DNA of 64,000 nucleotides from contig JAIUJO010000146.1 of assembly GCA_023846275.1 (NCBI GenBank), forward strand, positions 357,001 through 421,000. The letters are read 5' to 3'. Numbering within the stretch: position 1 is the stretch's first letter; each line of letters begins with the position of its first letter. This document shows positions 38,191 to 52,000 of the stretch, piece by piece. Under the pieces are notes generated by a model that was not told the DNA's origin, searched no databases, and was given only the letters and a program-made list of their open reading frames with translations. The position numbers and the translations under genes were made by a program. This DNA is from Vanilla planifolia. Taxonomy: Eukaryota > Streptophyta > Magnoliopsida > Asparagales > Orchidaceae.

Positions 38191-38559
38191 AAATAGATAG
38201 AATGGTCGAAAAGTGTTGTAAAAAAGAGACCATCACTATAAAATGATAGTCAATAGTGTTATGATAATTTCATAGAGTATTTGATGGTTTAATGTATTAT
38301 GTTAACGACCCACAGTCATGGTACTTATTTGATGATAAAAAATCCTAAAAATTATAAATGAATCTGCTAAAGAAAATTTGTGAATTTTAGAAAACCAATT
38401 CTTGTGTTTATAAAAGAAGTTAAAAAATAAGAGGAGTTATGGTTTGAATTTAAACAAGAGATTTATTTTAAAATTAATTATATTTATTTGATTTTATTCT
38501 TATTAGATGTTAAGCTTGATTGAAATCGATCATACTAGGTTCAAAAATTTAGTCTTATT

Positions 38560-39830
38560 TAAATTAATCATCTTAAAAAAGTATTAGGTTTCTAAAAAAT
38601 CTCGATCTTATCTTTATCATCCAGGAATCATTTTTTCTATTATCATATCTTTGAAAATTCTTTCCAAAACATGTTGGAAAAAGTGTATTTTATTTATTAA
38701 ACTTAATTTATAAAAAATAATAATATAATTAAAACAACAAAAAATAATATTATTAAAAAGAACCAAAAGTCTCATTTATAGTAGTGCTTGAATACATCTA
38801 ATAATGCTTGTCATGTCGAGAAAATAACTCTCAAACATATCGAACAATTTTGATTCATTCATAAGTCAAGAATCCAAACATAACTTACATTTAGAGCATA
38901 GTAAAGGTAGACAAACAAAATAAATGTAAAATTTTCAAATTAGGAAAGCTCCAAAAAAGCCATAATAATCCATCATTTATTCAATGTAAGACTAAAAAAT
39001 CCTATGTGCATTTCACAAGTTGGTACTAAAGATTGTGCGAGTGTTTTTACCATCCAATCACACAATTATGTGATCGAATGATTCTAATGTCATCCCTTTT
39101 TAAAAACACCTATTTAGATCATCTGTGTAATCACATAAATTTGAGATCTCATAGTCCATGTTTTATCTACATGTAAGAGATAAATCTAACAATCAAATCA
39201 TGATTTAGATTTAGTGGTTCAAATTAAATCCTAATCTCTAAATAGTGCTTTTAATCTTATCCATCCAATCAAGAAGATTTCACAATAAAATTGTCTAAGA
39301 GCCTTCCAATCGAGTGGCTCCTATGTAAGTGCTCTTTTAGTTGTTTAGATTTTTATAATTTATTAATTAAATACTACGGTGGACTTCTTAATTTAAATAA
39401 TAATGAGTAGTTGGTTAATTTGGATGGTTGTTTTGTCATCAAAAAAGTTTATAAATAAGTGAACTATTGAACAAGATAGGCTGCTAACATTTTTATGAAA
39501 TCAGAATAAAACTTTTTAGGTGATGTTATTCAAACATTTAGTTGTCGATGCTTATTGACCTTTTGTTATGGTATATGCTTCAATCATCGAACTAATAATC
39601 TGTAATTTGTTTCTCAAATAAGCTAAGTTCTCAATTTTCTTTAATTATAGTTGATTTAATTGAAACAATTATTTCTCAATAAGCTTTCATCAATCCTAAG
39701 ATTTTTTATTAATTTACATTTTGTGTCATCGAATTATTTTATTATATTACCAAGTTTATTATATTGCAAGATCACAACGCTCTTTTTCTATTATTTTGTT
39801 ATGAGGATTTAGCTCTTTTGGAAAAAATTC
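38560..39830. repeat. Direct repeat R2, left copy
   Basis: Colinear with 40870-42110. Landmarks: AAAAAGTGTATT (38689/40937), AAAAATAATAATATAATTA (38713/40973), ATGTAAGACTAAAA against ATGTGGGACTAAAA (38986/41283), ACCATCCAATCACACAATTATGTGATCGAATGAT against ATCATCTAATCATGCAATTATG (39051/41346), AAAACACC (39103/41399) and AAGAGCCTT with a following AGTGGCTCCT/AGCAGTTCTT (39298/41579). Probably a pair of LTRs; orientation uncertain. Confidence 0.8.
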
Positions 39831-40869
39831 TTTATATGAATAAAAATAGTTTCTCAATTACAACTGAAAGTGTTGGTCCTAAAATTGTTTGTGATATCAA
39901 ATCTAATAATTAAAATCAAATACTATATATTAAAACATTGATCAATTAATTTAAACTAAAATAATGTATATATATGTTGCGTAAATAGAATTTGAAAAAT
40001 TAAGTTTAGAAAATTCAAAAACAAATAAAAATAAATAAATATGAATATTCATAGAAAATCCTAAAACATTGAGTTTTAGTAATGATCTTACAAAAAAATA
40101 AATTATAGATGAAATTATGATTTGTGTTAAAACTTAATCATTCAAAACCATAATCCATTATAACAAAGTTTAAGCGATCCATTACAAAAGATAGCTTAAA
40201 TAATAAATTTTTGTAATAATTAGAAAGAAAGAATTAAATATATTTGAATTAAATTATGCAAGTCCTTGATCATTAGAAATAGGTATAATTTGAACATAAT
40301 AGACCTAAAGAATTAATGAGTTGATTGATAATTTCAAAAAGAATTAAATTTGTGAATAATCTACTAAATGTAGAGTTAACAAAGAAGGGGAGAATAGAAA
40401 TTAAAAGATTAAAATTAGAAGAAAGTATGGGGGAATATTAATCTAATATGGCATAGATGTAGAGGAACTTATCTTTAATTGTTATGATATTTACTTTTAT
40501 AAATAATTTATGTTTTAATGCATTTTATTAAAAGTTTTTTTGTCGTCAAGATTGAGGGATTATTCGGTTGACCCATTATCGTGATGTTTTTTTTGATGAT
40601 CGTGAACCCTAAGTATAACTAATGAATTTGTTTAAATAAATTATAAATTTTAGATAGACAATACCTTTATTCAAGGTAAACTTTGAAAAGAAAGAAGTGC
40701 AAATGTGAAATTTTGGGATGATAATTTTGGTTAGATTTACAAATAATTAAGAGAACTACTTTGAATTTAATTTTAGATATTATAAGTTTTCTTTGATTAG
40801 AATCTTATGCTCGTTTAAAATCACTCTTTAAAGTAACAAAAATAAAGGTGAAATCTGGATCAAAAGTCT
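39831..40869. other. Spacer between R2 copies
   Basis: About 1 kb without any protein motif, which would make the R2 element non-autonomous if R2 copies are its LTRs. At 39892-39904 the plus strand reads TGATATCAAATCT, three to four substitutions away from the tRNA-Met primer binding site TGGTATCAGAGCC and directly after the left copy. Decay or chance would both explain it. Confidence 0.4.
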
Positions 40870-42110
40870 ACCATCTTAAGAATTATTTTATTCTTAATCA
40901 TATCATTAGAAATTTTTTTAGCAATAACTTATTTCAAAAAGTGTATTACAATTATAATAATTAATTAGTAAAAAATAATAATATAATTACATTAATAAAA
41001 AAGAAATAAATATGGCTAATAATAATCAAAAGTGTCTTGTTAGATCATAGCTCTTAAATGTGGGTAGCTAGGTTTATCAGATAGATAAAATAGCTCCAAA
41101 TCTCATTAAATAATTTTGGTTCAATACATAACACACATATCCAATTTTAATAGAGTATTAATGTATTTCCAATAATGGAAATTACTTTAGGGTTAATCAG
41201 GGGGTTACTAAACTGAAATAATGCACTTATTATGTCACATAAGAAAATTTGTATAAAGCAATAACAAGTCAACATTCATGTAATGTGGGACTAAAATGTG
41301 TGACCATTTTGCATGACTATATTCAAAATTATTTGAGATATTTTATCATCTAATCATGCAATTATGCAATCGAATGATCATAATCTCATTAGACTTTTAA
41401 AAACACCAATTAGATTTGTTTTTCGATAATGTAATTTCATAATTAAACACTTGTTTTATCCATGCATAAGAGCCAAATCTTGTCATTATATCACAATTTA
41501 CATCTACTGGCCTAGATGGAATAGTTCTTATTTAGTCTAAGCCATCTGATCATGTTTCAGTCAAGATGAAATGATCTTAAGAGCCTTTAGATCAAGCAGT
41601 TCTTGTGTAATGCCTCTTTTAGCCATTATTTCAAGTCATTAAGATGTTTGTAATTTATCTATAATGACTAGTTGATTTATTTGGTAAGTGCTTTTAGTAA
41701 TTAGAAAAATGCTTGCAAATTAGTGATTTCCTGAACAAAATTGATAAATGAATTTTTGACAAAATTTTTTTTAAAAAATTTCAAGTGATGATATTTAAGT
41801 CGCTAGCACCCACTGCTCATCATCGCACCCTTATGATTTTTTTTCCACATATCAAGCTCGTAATCCTTACTTTCTTCTCAAATGATCTTAATTTTTTTTG
41901 TTAACTCATTTAAAATACTTGTTCCTCTTTCATAATTTTTAAGTATAAAATTTTGATTCTATTAATTTTTATTTTGTGTTACTGAATTATTTTATTTTCT
42001 TTAAAGTTTGTTAGGTTGTGAGGCTCTAGTAGTCAATTTCTATTGTTTTATTATTGTAAGGTTAAATTTATCCTACCAATCATTTGGCGAAAGAGTTATA
42101 TTAGTTATAT
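40870..42110. repeat. Direct repeat R2, right copy
   Basis: Same orientation as 38560-39830 and similarly decayed. It keeps ATGTGGGACT at 41283-41292, the reverse complement of the AGTCCCACAT motif widespread in plant LTRs, which hints that the LTR reads on the minus strand. A further stretch with the same motif and a G+C-richer texture occurs at 44690-45550. Confidence 0.75.
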
Positions 42111-42469
42111 TGGTTTTTGTTATATCATTTTAGTGGTATATAAAGGTATAATTTTAAGCTGAATCACCTAAAAACTATTTTCCTATCATTTTTTATTTAT
42201 ACACAATTTTTGATATTTTTTTAAAAGTTTAGTATGAAAAGAAAATAAACATACTTTGAATTAGAGTTAATATTTTTTAAAATAAATTTAATGTTTGCTA
42301 AAACTCACTTTTAAAAACATACATAAGTTTGTTAAAAAATATATTAAAGTATTCTTCTAAATATTCTCTAAGAAAGACAAACTTTTAATCCAAACAATTC
42401 ACCCATCCCTCATAAAATAACAATTCATAATGACATATGATGAAGCTTAGATCAGTAAGAAGGGGATGA

Positions 42470-44000
42470 ATGGTTATGAATAAAAATTTAAGTTTCTCAC
42501 AAAAATACTTCAATAAAATTTTTAAAGTATTTTATAAAATTTTAAATTAATTTAAAAAAATTTAGGTTTTCTTTTAGTAATAATAATCTATAAAAAAGCT
42601 TGAAATGGAAAAATCAATAAGAACTAAAACATACAATAATGATATTTAGGTGATTCTACTTAAAAAACCTACATCTAGTGCCAACAAATTTTGTGAAAAA
42701 AACTTTATTAAATCCATTTACCAAGAGAAGTATAAGCTAATCCTACATAAAGAAGCAAGTTATGGTAGGTTTACAACCAATTAAAATGACAATAAAGGAA
42801 AAAACTTTGGTGATATAAAATAAAAATCAATACAACTAAAATTTTATGGTTAATGAAATGATTAAATAGGTACAAATATCTTTATTAAATTAAATAGGAA
42901 TAAAGAAAATTAGTAAAATAGCTGACATGTGAAGAAAGTTGTAATTAAGAGTTTTATAACTAAAAGATGTAGCTACAGTAGTGACCATTATCATGGGCTA
43001 CTAATGACTTAAAAATTTTCTTCATATTGCATAAACATTCATCAATCCATTTTGTTCAAAACTTCTCTTATTTAAAGATTTGTTCTAATAGCTAAAATCA
43101 TTTATTGAAAAAGAAAAACAACCATTATTGTAACACCTATTTTATATTTTTTGAATTGGAAAATTATTATTTCATTCTAATGGCATAAAAAGAGCTAAAA
43201 GAGATGTCGCACCGGAGTTGCTCCATTGGAACGATCTGAGACTATTTTTTTACAAAAACTGCATGTTGGACGAACGAGATTTCATGAGGATGTTTAGAAA
43301 AAGAATTTAATCAGAACAATAAAATCTATCTTGATTTGATAACAAGACTTATCTAGCTTTATAAAAAGATGGAGGAGATCAAGATCGCTTGAGTATGAAA
43401 TTGCACAATCAGAAGGTCCTAGTTAGTCCAATAATTTAGAAGCATGCTCTAAAAAAAAGGCTTTCTTTAGTCCCACATTATGAAAGTGAATAAAGATGTT
43501 TTGTATATAAAGCCTAAAAATTCCTCAAAGTCAGCTTATTTGGGGTTGACTAACCTCTAGTTTTTCTCAAAAGTTCATTACTCATGCTGTCATTGATGAC
43601 TTAGAAATTATATATGTGCATATGAGAGCACTAGCCCATTCTAAGAACATAAGAACTATGTTTGTAGTTGTACTTAGGATCGCAATTGACGACAAGCTTT
43701 GGGAATTTCATTACAGACCTCTTAATGATAACTAGCATGTTTTTGGCACTGTAAAGACTTTTGGATCTTTTACTAATAATTTGTATTATTTTAGTTAGCA
43801 TTTATTTTTCTAATTAATTATTATACATATAATGTACATTTTATAGAATTTATTGAATAAATACAAAGATATAATAAAAAAATTAAAAAATGAATTCAAG
43901 ATAATAATAAAGAAGAATTAAGTTTTTTAAGACCTAATATTTTTTAGAATATTAATATTAATAAGATTTAATTTTTGTTTCCTGTAATAATATTTCAATC
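42470..44000 (+). repeat. Direct repeat R3, left copy, LTR-like
   Basis: Matches 47630-49050 in order: GTGATTCTAC/GTGTTCAATTT and CCAACAAATTTTGTG-type (42680/47880), AATATCTTTATTAAATTAAATAGG against AGTGTCTTTATTAAATCAATTAAG (42867/48040), GAGTTTTATAACTAAAAG (42949/48115), GACTTAAAAATT, CTCTTATT(TA/CA), and GGTTGACTAACCTCTAG against GATTGACTGCCCTTTAG (43543/48745). It starts near TGAATGG right after a purine run AAGAAGGGGA (42459-42468), the usual polypurine tract-LTR junction. Plus-strand orientation is also supported by the promoter motifs at 43471-43512. Confidence 0.78.
43471..43512 (+). promoter_or_regulatory. Probable LTR promoter
   Basis: TCCCACATTA at 43471-43480, a motif common just upstream of the start region in plant LTRs, is followed 24 bases later by TATATAAAG (43504-43512). 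The right R3 copy keeps a degraded first motif (GCCACATTTG, about 48731) but has lost the following 60 or so bases, including the TATA box. Confidence 0.6.
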
Positions 44001-47000
44001 AAGTTTTTAATATTTTAGTCAAAGTAATATTAAAGTACCTCAAAATTAATTCAAAATGTATCTTTTGATAGTTTATTAGTCCGTCAAGAATGGTTTTCAT
44101 GGGATTTCACTTATGCTGCACTTTTTCAAGTATTCCCACTAATACAAACATTGTGTATCTAAAAGTCAAAAAATATTTAATTTTTTTAAAAAGTACTTAG
44201 AGAGCTTATTATCAACAAACAAAATTGAACACATGTGCATTAGTTTTGATAAGATTTCTTTTACAATAAAATTGACTGTTAGCTTATTTATTTTATGACA
44301 CTTTATTTTTATATTAATTTCAAATCATATTTAGGCATTCCAATTATTGAGACTCCCTTTTTAATCTCTCAAAGTTTTTATTAGTTTAAATCTTAAACTA
44401 TTCATTAATTTATGAAAATTCTATTTTTCAATCATTTTATCCTTTGTTTAATCACACTCTTATATTATTTTCAAATTCTATGTTAGGTGGATTATTATAC
44501 CTTAATTAATTAAAAAAATGGTTTTATTAAAGTTTTTATAATTTAATAATCATTATTTCTTGGTTAAATCATACTCTTATATTTTTCAAAAATTTTATAT
44601 TAATGTAATTATTAAACCTTAATTAAATAAAAAAATAATTATGCTCAAATTTTCATAGTTAAATACTAAAAAAAATTAAGCTACATCTTAGTTATGTCAA
44701 AAAGGCAAAGCTCCAAGCTGGAGCTTAAGCTAAAGTAGGAATTTACAACTGTTGGGACTGGTGACAAACAAAATCAGGTTAAGTCAGTCTGCTATAGTCT
44801 TGAATCTAGTTGGGCTATAGATGAGCCAAAATTGGCTTGTAATTATGAAACCGTATGAGTTAGTTGGATGATTAAATCATGAGTGCACAGTGGGGAGCTT
44901 GCCCCTTTTTGGCTCTCAAAATAGCGTTGTGCAAATGCTTATGAAGAGCACATCCCTTTAACACTATGCAATGTGGGACTATTCTTTGCTACTTGTCTAC
45001 ATTGAAAATTATGAGTGCTCGTTATCTTCCGATCACTCATTTTTGCAATGGAACAAAGGAGATCATTTCTCCCTATCAGTAGTGATCTTAATTGACCTAG
45101 CTCTCAATTTGATCAGCTGACCAAAGGGTTACTACATAATCAACTATAAGTGCTTGATCCCTGCTCGACATCCCATGGTCATGAACTTGTCTGAATACTT
45201 TAGATGTCTTTTCTAGTGAAAACTTTATTCTTGAATCATGTGGCTTTAAATAATCCATTTTAACCATATGATTGAGATCATTCTCAATTTTGTAGTTGAT
45301 TAATCAAAAGATCTAGATGCCATCTAACTTGATTGAATTGTCTGGATTGAATCCAGCTTGATCCAACTCCTAAGACCTCATCCTCCTTTACAACATTTTA
45401 TTGGTTGGTCGTAATCTCCTCTTTGCTGATCCAATGAATCAAGTCAATCATCCCTAATGGCTAAATAACTTGTCGTTATATATGTCTCTAAAGTAGTCAT
45501 TTTTGAATTTTGAGCCAATTGGAAATACATTTTAAGATGTTTGATAATAGCTTTTTAAAAAGCTTTTGCTTCAATTTCTAATAGTTATGAACAAACTTTT
45601 TCTATAAATTTCTAATTATTATGAATAAAATGACTACTGAATGTGAATAAGATTTTAACATCTAAAAGAGGGGTTACATCATATTCTATTGACATGAATT
45701 TTTCCAAGTAGTACCCACTCACTATAACTTGAATTTTAGAATCTTTTTGGCAAGCCTAATTCTTCTAAGCTTTTATTTTCTTTAATCTATTATACTTTTG
45801 AGTTTTTTTTTGTCTTTGTATACCCTTAAATAAGGATACAAAGATTTGTTAGTTTTTTTTTAAAAAAATATTTTATTACTATATTTGTCTTTTTCTTCTG
45901 GGTTGGGTGATTAACTATTTGTGGAAGCCTAAGGTCCACTTGATCTAAAAAAACCTGAGTTGGGGTTGAGCTCATAAAAGCCTAGGTTTTAGTTGAATCC
46001 CTAGAAGCTAGTAATTTACACATGAATCGCAGGAAAAAAAATCTGAAATAGCTTTGAGGTTTATCGTAAGAAAAAATCTCAAGTTATAACTCTTTTATTA
46101 GTAAAATTTTTTTCAACTTTAGTTTTGGGGTGGACGTAGCTTTTAACTTGAATAGAGCCTATAAAACATTTTTTTGTACCATTAAACTTTTATATTTATT
46201 TTTCTTAATAAAAAAATTATAAATTAATATGTTTATAAATTCATGTTTTTAATTAACTTAGAATTGTTTTTATAAAAAATATTTGAAAATTAAGTGAATT
46301 TCTTATTAGCAAGGATTACTTTAAAATCCCTATTGGGATTTGCACATTAGTTTTGACTTTAATAATAGAAATCAATTATTAAACAAATCAAACTTTCATA
46401 TTTAATTTATTCTTTATGATGATCCTAAATATATTTTAAAGTTTTATGATTTTGATTCATTACATCGTCTTTCTCTATTTAATTTAGTTGAATAATTTCA
46501 ACTTCATTTCTTAATTCTTATTTATTCTTTGTTTAAGTTCATATTAATTTTTTAGTTTAAATTTATTAATCAAAGTTTACATGCATAATACTGGTTTTTA
46601 ATTATTAGATTTGAGATCCCAAGCTTATTTTTTGTTTAACATATTTGTTTATAATAATTCTACTGTTTGTTTCACTCGTAGTGCAAAAGTTGGAAATTTT
46701 AATTAAATATTGGCTTTAATCTTACATGCATGAGATGTATGACCAAGTTGCATACAATAATGTCATTTAATATGATTATAGCATGTAAACTATCAACATG
46801 TGTATGTATATAAGATCTTCTAACATGTGTAGCAAACATTTCTCTACAAATTAGTTTTTGTTTTGGAAGGTGATTAAGTAGAGTATTAGTACTTAAAATC
46901 ACTCGATTCCTTAACTAATGATGCATGCTTATTAACGTTTTGTTTTAAATCATGGGCTTTTCCACATTCTCAAAATACATGTGGACCTTTTCTCTAATTT

Positions 47001-47629
47001 TTTTAATAATGAATTATATATTCATTATATTCTTCTTTTGAATTATTTTATTTTCTATTAAACTTTTATATCTTTTGCAAACATAAAGTAATTGTTTAGC
47101 CTATTTTTTGTAGAAATTTTTCTCCTTACTTCAAGATATACCCTATTCTTTTTCTTTCCAACGATAATGCAAAAGAGTCCTTCATTGACTTCTTTCTTTC
47201 CACTTGTAATAATCATTTTTGACTCAGTCAAAGCTATTTTGTATGTCTTATTTTTTCTTGTATGTTTTTATTTCATTCTTCTTAAAAGATATTTCATAAA
47301 TCATAAGTAACTCATGCCAAACTTTATAAGCTATTTTAAAACTAATAATTCCATTAAAAAATATCTTGTGAGATTTTATTAGTCGGAAAACAATAAGGAA
47401 TTTGTGTTACTTCTAGCATTTCTCTATTAATGTGCTTTTAATAACTAGTTATTTTAGTCCTTCAATAGAGATTTATTTCACCACAAAAGAGTGCTGGCAC
47501 ATAGTAAGAACCACTTTCTCTTAAACTAACTAAAAAATTAATTTGAGCCTTAGATCACTTGTAGAATTTCTTGTTGTAAGAAGGAAATCTTGCTCCAATA
47601 CAAATTTAATTATGGTTTTGCAAGATGAT
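44001..47629. other. Interior between R3 copies, no protein motif
   Basis: About 3.6 kb without recognisable gag or pol. The part 44690-45550 is richer in G+C, contains CAATGTGGGACT (44970-44981) and resembles repeat R2 in texture, so it may be another decayed LTR nested here. Frames at 46699-46902 (minus) and 47092-47310 (plus) are unsupported. Confidence 0.45.
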
Positions 47630-49050
47630 GACGATTACTTAAGAATTAAAATTTCTATTTTTTTACAAACATACTAAAAGAAATAGCTTAAAGTACATTT
47701 TAAAAGCTTGAGAAAATCTCAAAAATAAGTTTTATAAATTTCAAATTTAATTTAAAATATTTTGATTTATTTTAATAAAAAGTATATAGAAATTAGGAAA
47801 TAGAATAATAAATAAGAATTAAAATATATACAAATGATTTTTAGGTGTTCAATTTAAAACAAGCTTATGTCACCCACAAACAAAATTTCTACAATAATGC
47901 ATTTTCTCAAAAAATAGGTAGACAAAACTATTATAGGAATAAAACAAAAGAAACCATATACAAAAACCTTACAATAATATAAAAAGGTGACAGTAGAAAG
48001 ATAATTGTTGAAATAAAATTAAAAATGGCTAAAGAGGCACAAGTGTCTTTATTAAATCAATTAAGAATACAAAAAATTTATAACTTTGTTGATTGAGAAG
48101 AACACTACATTTAAGAGTTTGATGACTAAAGGAGGCAATGTATTGAAGCAATAATGATCACATGCTATAAACGACTTGAATGTGATTACTTGAAAATTAC
48201 TTTTAGATAGTGCGAAAATTCTTTAATCCATATCACTCAAAAATTCTCTTATTCATAGACATAATCTAACAACTAAAAACACTTATTAAATAAGAAAAAT
48301 AATCTTATTATTTAGACTACTTTCAATATTTTTTAATAAAAAATTGTAATTTAAATAAAATGTTTTAGTAGCTAAAAATAATGACTAAAAGTGTTGTTTT
48401 GCATGAGCTACTAGATCAAAATGATATAGGACTATTTGATCATGACAACTGCACAATGGAATGGATAAGATTCGATTGAGGCTATTTAGAAATAGGATTT
48501 CATTATGACCATTAGACATGAATACTGATCAAACAACAAAATTTTGATCTTATGTATAAAATAACATATATGGTGTGAAAGTGAAATAATATCTTTTGAT
48601 GAAAGACATTATCCCTGCTCCTAGAAACACAGAGGAGATTAGAATTATTTGATCAAGAAATTATACAACATACAGCTTTTGCTATGATTGCAATTCAGAA
48701 GCACGAATCACAAAAAAAACTTTGTTTGTGCCACATTTGGGATTGACTGCCCTTTAGTTTGCTTAAGACTAGCGATGCAATATAAACTATATATGAGGAT
48801 ACAGTAGTAATAACTTGCTCCAAGAACCTCATAAACTATTTTTTTAGTCCTACTTAGTACTATAACAAGTTAAGACATTTGTTTAAAAGTGTTCTCAACC
48901 CTTTAATAACATCCAACATACTTTAGGCGATGTCATGGCTATTGGTTTAAATTAAAATAAATTATAATTATTTTTACTAATTAATTATTAAAATTCTAAT
49001 ATAAATTTTGTTGAATTTATTTAAATAATATTAGGATTTGATTAAGAATA
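47630..49050 (+). repeat. Direct repeat R3, right copy, LTR-like
   Basis: Counterpart of 42470-44000 in the same orientation. Similarity persists past the U3-like part into A+T-rich DNA with CTAATTAATTATTA (43815/48980) and GTTGAATTTATT against TAGAATTTATTGAAT (43843/49010). It carries a deletion that removes the TATA region relative to the left copy. Confidence 0.75.
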
Positions 49051-52000
49051 GATTTCCAAAATAGTTAAGGTGGATAGATTAATTAATGAAGGATTGTAGT
49101 ATAAGTGGTTATGTGCTCATTTAGTTCTTGACATCCAATAGTATTCCTTTTTTTTTACTTAGAATTAAAATTTGTAATGGAAATAAGATTTTATTTTCTT
49201 ACATCAAATAATTATTTTAGGCATAGTTTTTATGGAGCATCAACTATTTTAGTTAAGAATAATTGCTAAAAGGGATAGATATTATCAAAAGAATCAGTAG
49301 CACAAACTCCTGTTTTAAAAAATTTACTTCATTTAATATATGTAGATAATCAGAAGCATGCAATACCTTTTATATAGTACAATGTGATACATTTTGAATA
49401 AAATTTCTTTTTAAAAATAATATAATTAATATTTTTTTAAGAAACTTTTAGTTTCTTATTATGAAAAAAATTTATATGTTGTAGTTATTATCTAAATAAG
49501 AAAGTATAAAATTATTGATTATGATTGGGGTACCAAGGCAAAAGAGATAACCTATTCTACATTACTTCCTAAAAATTAAATATTTACATAATTGGGTTTA
49601 TAACACTACGGATGCCATACTTTTTCATTCTAGTAATCAATTTAGATAATCTATAATACGTCACGCTAGATTTTTTAATATATGAAGATCATGTTTTCTT
49701 GTAGTCTTTTATGTATTTTTAACTTTGTTAATTATAATTACATAGTTTTTATACTAGTGTCTGGTGATATTTTAAATAATATGACATTTTTTTTAATATT
49801 TTAAAATTTTGTTCATTAATTATTCTTTCTGTTTTGACTATTTTACACTTTTTGCCTTTGAAAGTATTTTTCATTGCATTTTCAAACGTTATGCCAAATA
49901 ATTTCCATGTAAATTTGGTAGACCTCACTGTGTTCCTTTCTATTTCCGAAAATTGTTTTTGCATTATTTAAAAGAACATGATTTTTTCATAACTTTTGGA
50001 AGAATATCGATGGAGGTTCTGTGCATATTAATGTATCTAATCATTTATTTATATTTTTTATTTTAAAATTTCATTTTTATTTAATTCTAATATTTTCTAT
50101 TCACTTTATGAAACTTCAATTTATTTTGGATAATTTCTTCGTAGAAGTTTGTCATTTAAAATGTTAAAGAAATTTTAAATATTTTTTATTTTTAGTCTTT
50201 GATTATTTTTTTTATATTTTTTATATAGTTTTAATTTTTTCTTAATTAAACTTTTTTTGTGAAGTTTTTCCATAATGGTGATTAATTGAAGTATTTATAG
50301 AAAAGAATATATTTTTTTGACTATAATCATAGAATTTGATTAATTTTTTTTTTTGTTCATGAATCTTGGATTAAACGAAATGATATTTTGACAAGAATAT
50401 ACATACTCAAATGTTAAAGGACTTTAATTATTTTAAGAAAAAATTAAGAATTATATTTATGCATTAAATATTTTTTAAATTTTAGTTGCAAAAATATTAT
50501 ATTTTAACAAAAAAAAAAGTTTGCATTCATTTTCAATGATTTATTTCATTTTTGAAAAATAAGATACGTTAGTAAAATAGAAAATTGTATCATAAGAAGA
50601 TATACAAAATAGTGTTACACAATATTAAATATCTTCAAACATTATCACACAAAAAGTTCCCAAAAACAATTCTAATAAAAAAAGTAAATGAAAAGTACTC
50701 TACAAAAAATGGAAGTAAAAACTAAGATCGTTATAGGTAAATTATTGTACTAAAAAGTGCTTAATGAATGTGTTGATAAAAATAGAGATTATGAAAGAAG
50801 AAAAAAGAAATATAATTTTGGGTAATTCAATTATAAATAATATTTTATTAAAAGAGTATTTCTAAACAATATTGTTAATTAATATGTTGATGTAGACATA
50901 GCAAGTTTAAACCATTGTAATAAAATAGAACTACTATGGCAATTACACTCTTCAACATTTAAATACTATCAATAAAATGTAGTCCAAATATCAACCTTAT
51001 TATCAACAAAAAAAATTAAAAAACTAACATTTAGTACAATATATAAAATTTCCAAAACTTGGTATTTTAAAAACAATTATGTATGTAGTCATAATAATTA
51101 AAATAAAAACGAAATATTTATGAAAAATGTTAGTTTGATAATTAAAAATATTTAAATATTGAAACAATATGGTGACATGTTAATGAAAACATACAGAAAA
51201 AATAGTTTTTATTTTTTTTCAAATAAAAATAATAAATGGAATTAGCACAATAGTCATGATAAAATTGAACATTACCACAATAATAAAATTTGACATTATC
51301 ATGATTAAAAGAATTTAAGATGTTCAAAGGAATTAGCACAACAATCTAATAGTCGATTATAATACAAAACCTGTTCCTTTTTATAATATTTTAAAAAAGG
51401 GTTTGCAATAATTTGATTCAAAGATATTATGTGATAAAACAATATTCTAAAAAGTAATTAGAATATGAAATAAAAAAATTTAATAAGTATTTAAATATTC
51501 ATACTTTATCGAAAATTTGTTGCTTGAAAATAATACAAGAAATATAAAAATATATCAAATTATTAGGGTAATAAAAAAAATCCTTAATATTTAAAATTAA
51601 TTGGATAACACATCAAAATAAACTTTTATGAAAAATAATGAGTGTTCAAAATAATGTTTTAGGAAATATTTTTTATATTAAATATGTTTAGAAAATTTTT
51701 ATTACAATTAAAGAGCTCAAATGTATAAAATTAATTATAAAATATTAAATAATTGTTTGAAACAATCATTAAGATAGCCAAATCCTTAAATTATGATAAT
51801 ATAAAGGTTCTTATATGGTTCAGTAACAAAATATTTTATTAATAATCAAGCACAAAAAAAATTTAATTAATATTTTGAAAATTTTAAGAAAATAAAATCA
51901 TAAAAGAAAAATATAATGATATAAAATACTCATATCATTTAAAATAAATAGTACAATTTATGAAAAACAAATCTTTAATTGAATACAAACATAAAATGTT

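Noticed and set aside
47092..47310. 72-codon plus-strand frame rich in Phe and Leu, resembling a membrane protein
   Set aside because: T-rich DNA automatically gives Phe/Leu/Ile-rich translations; there is no start context or family motif.
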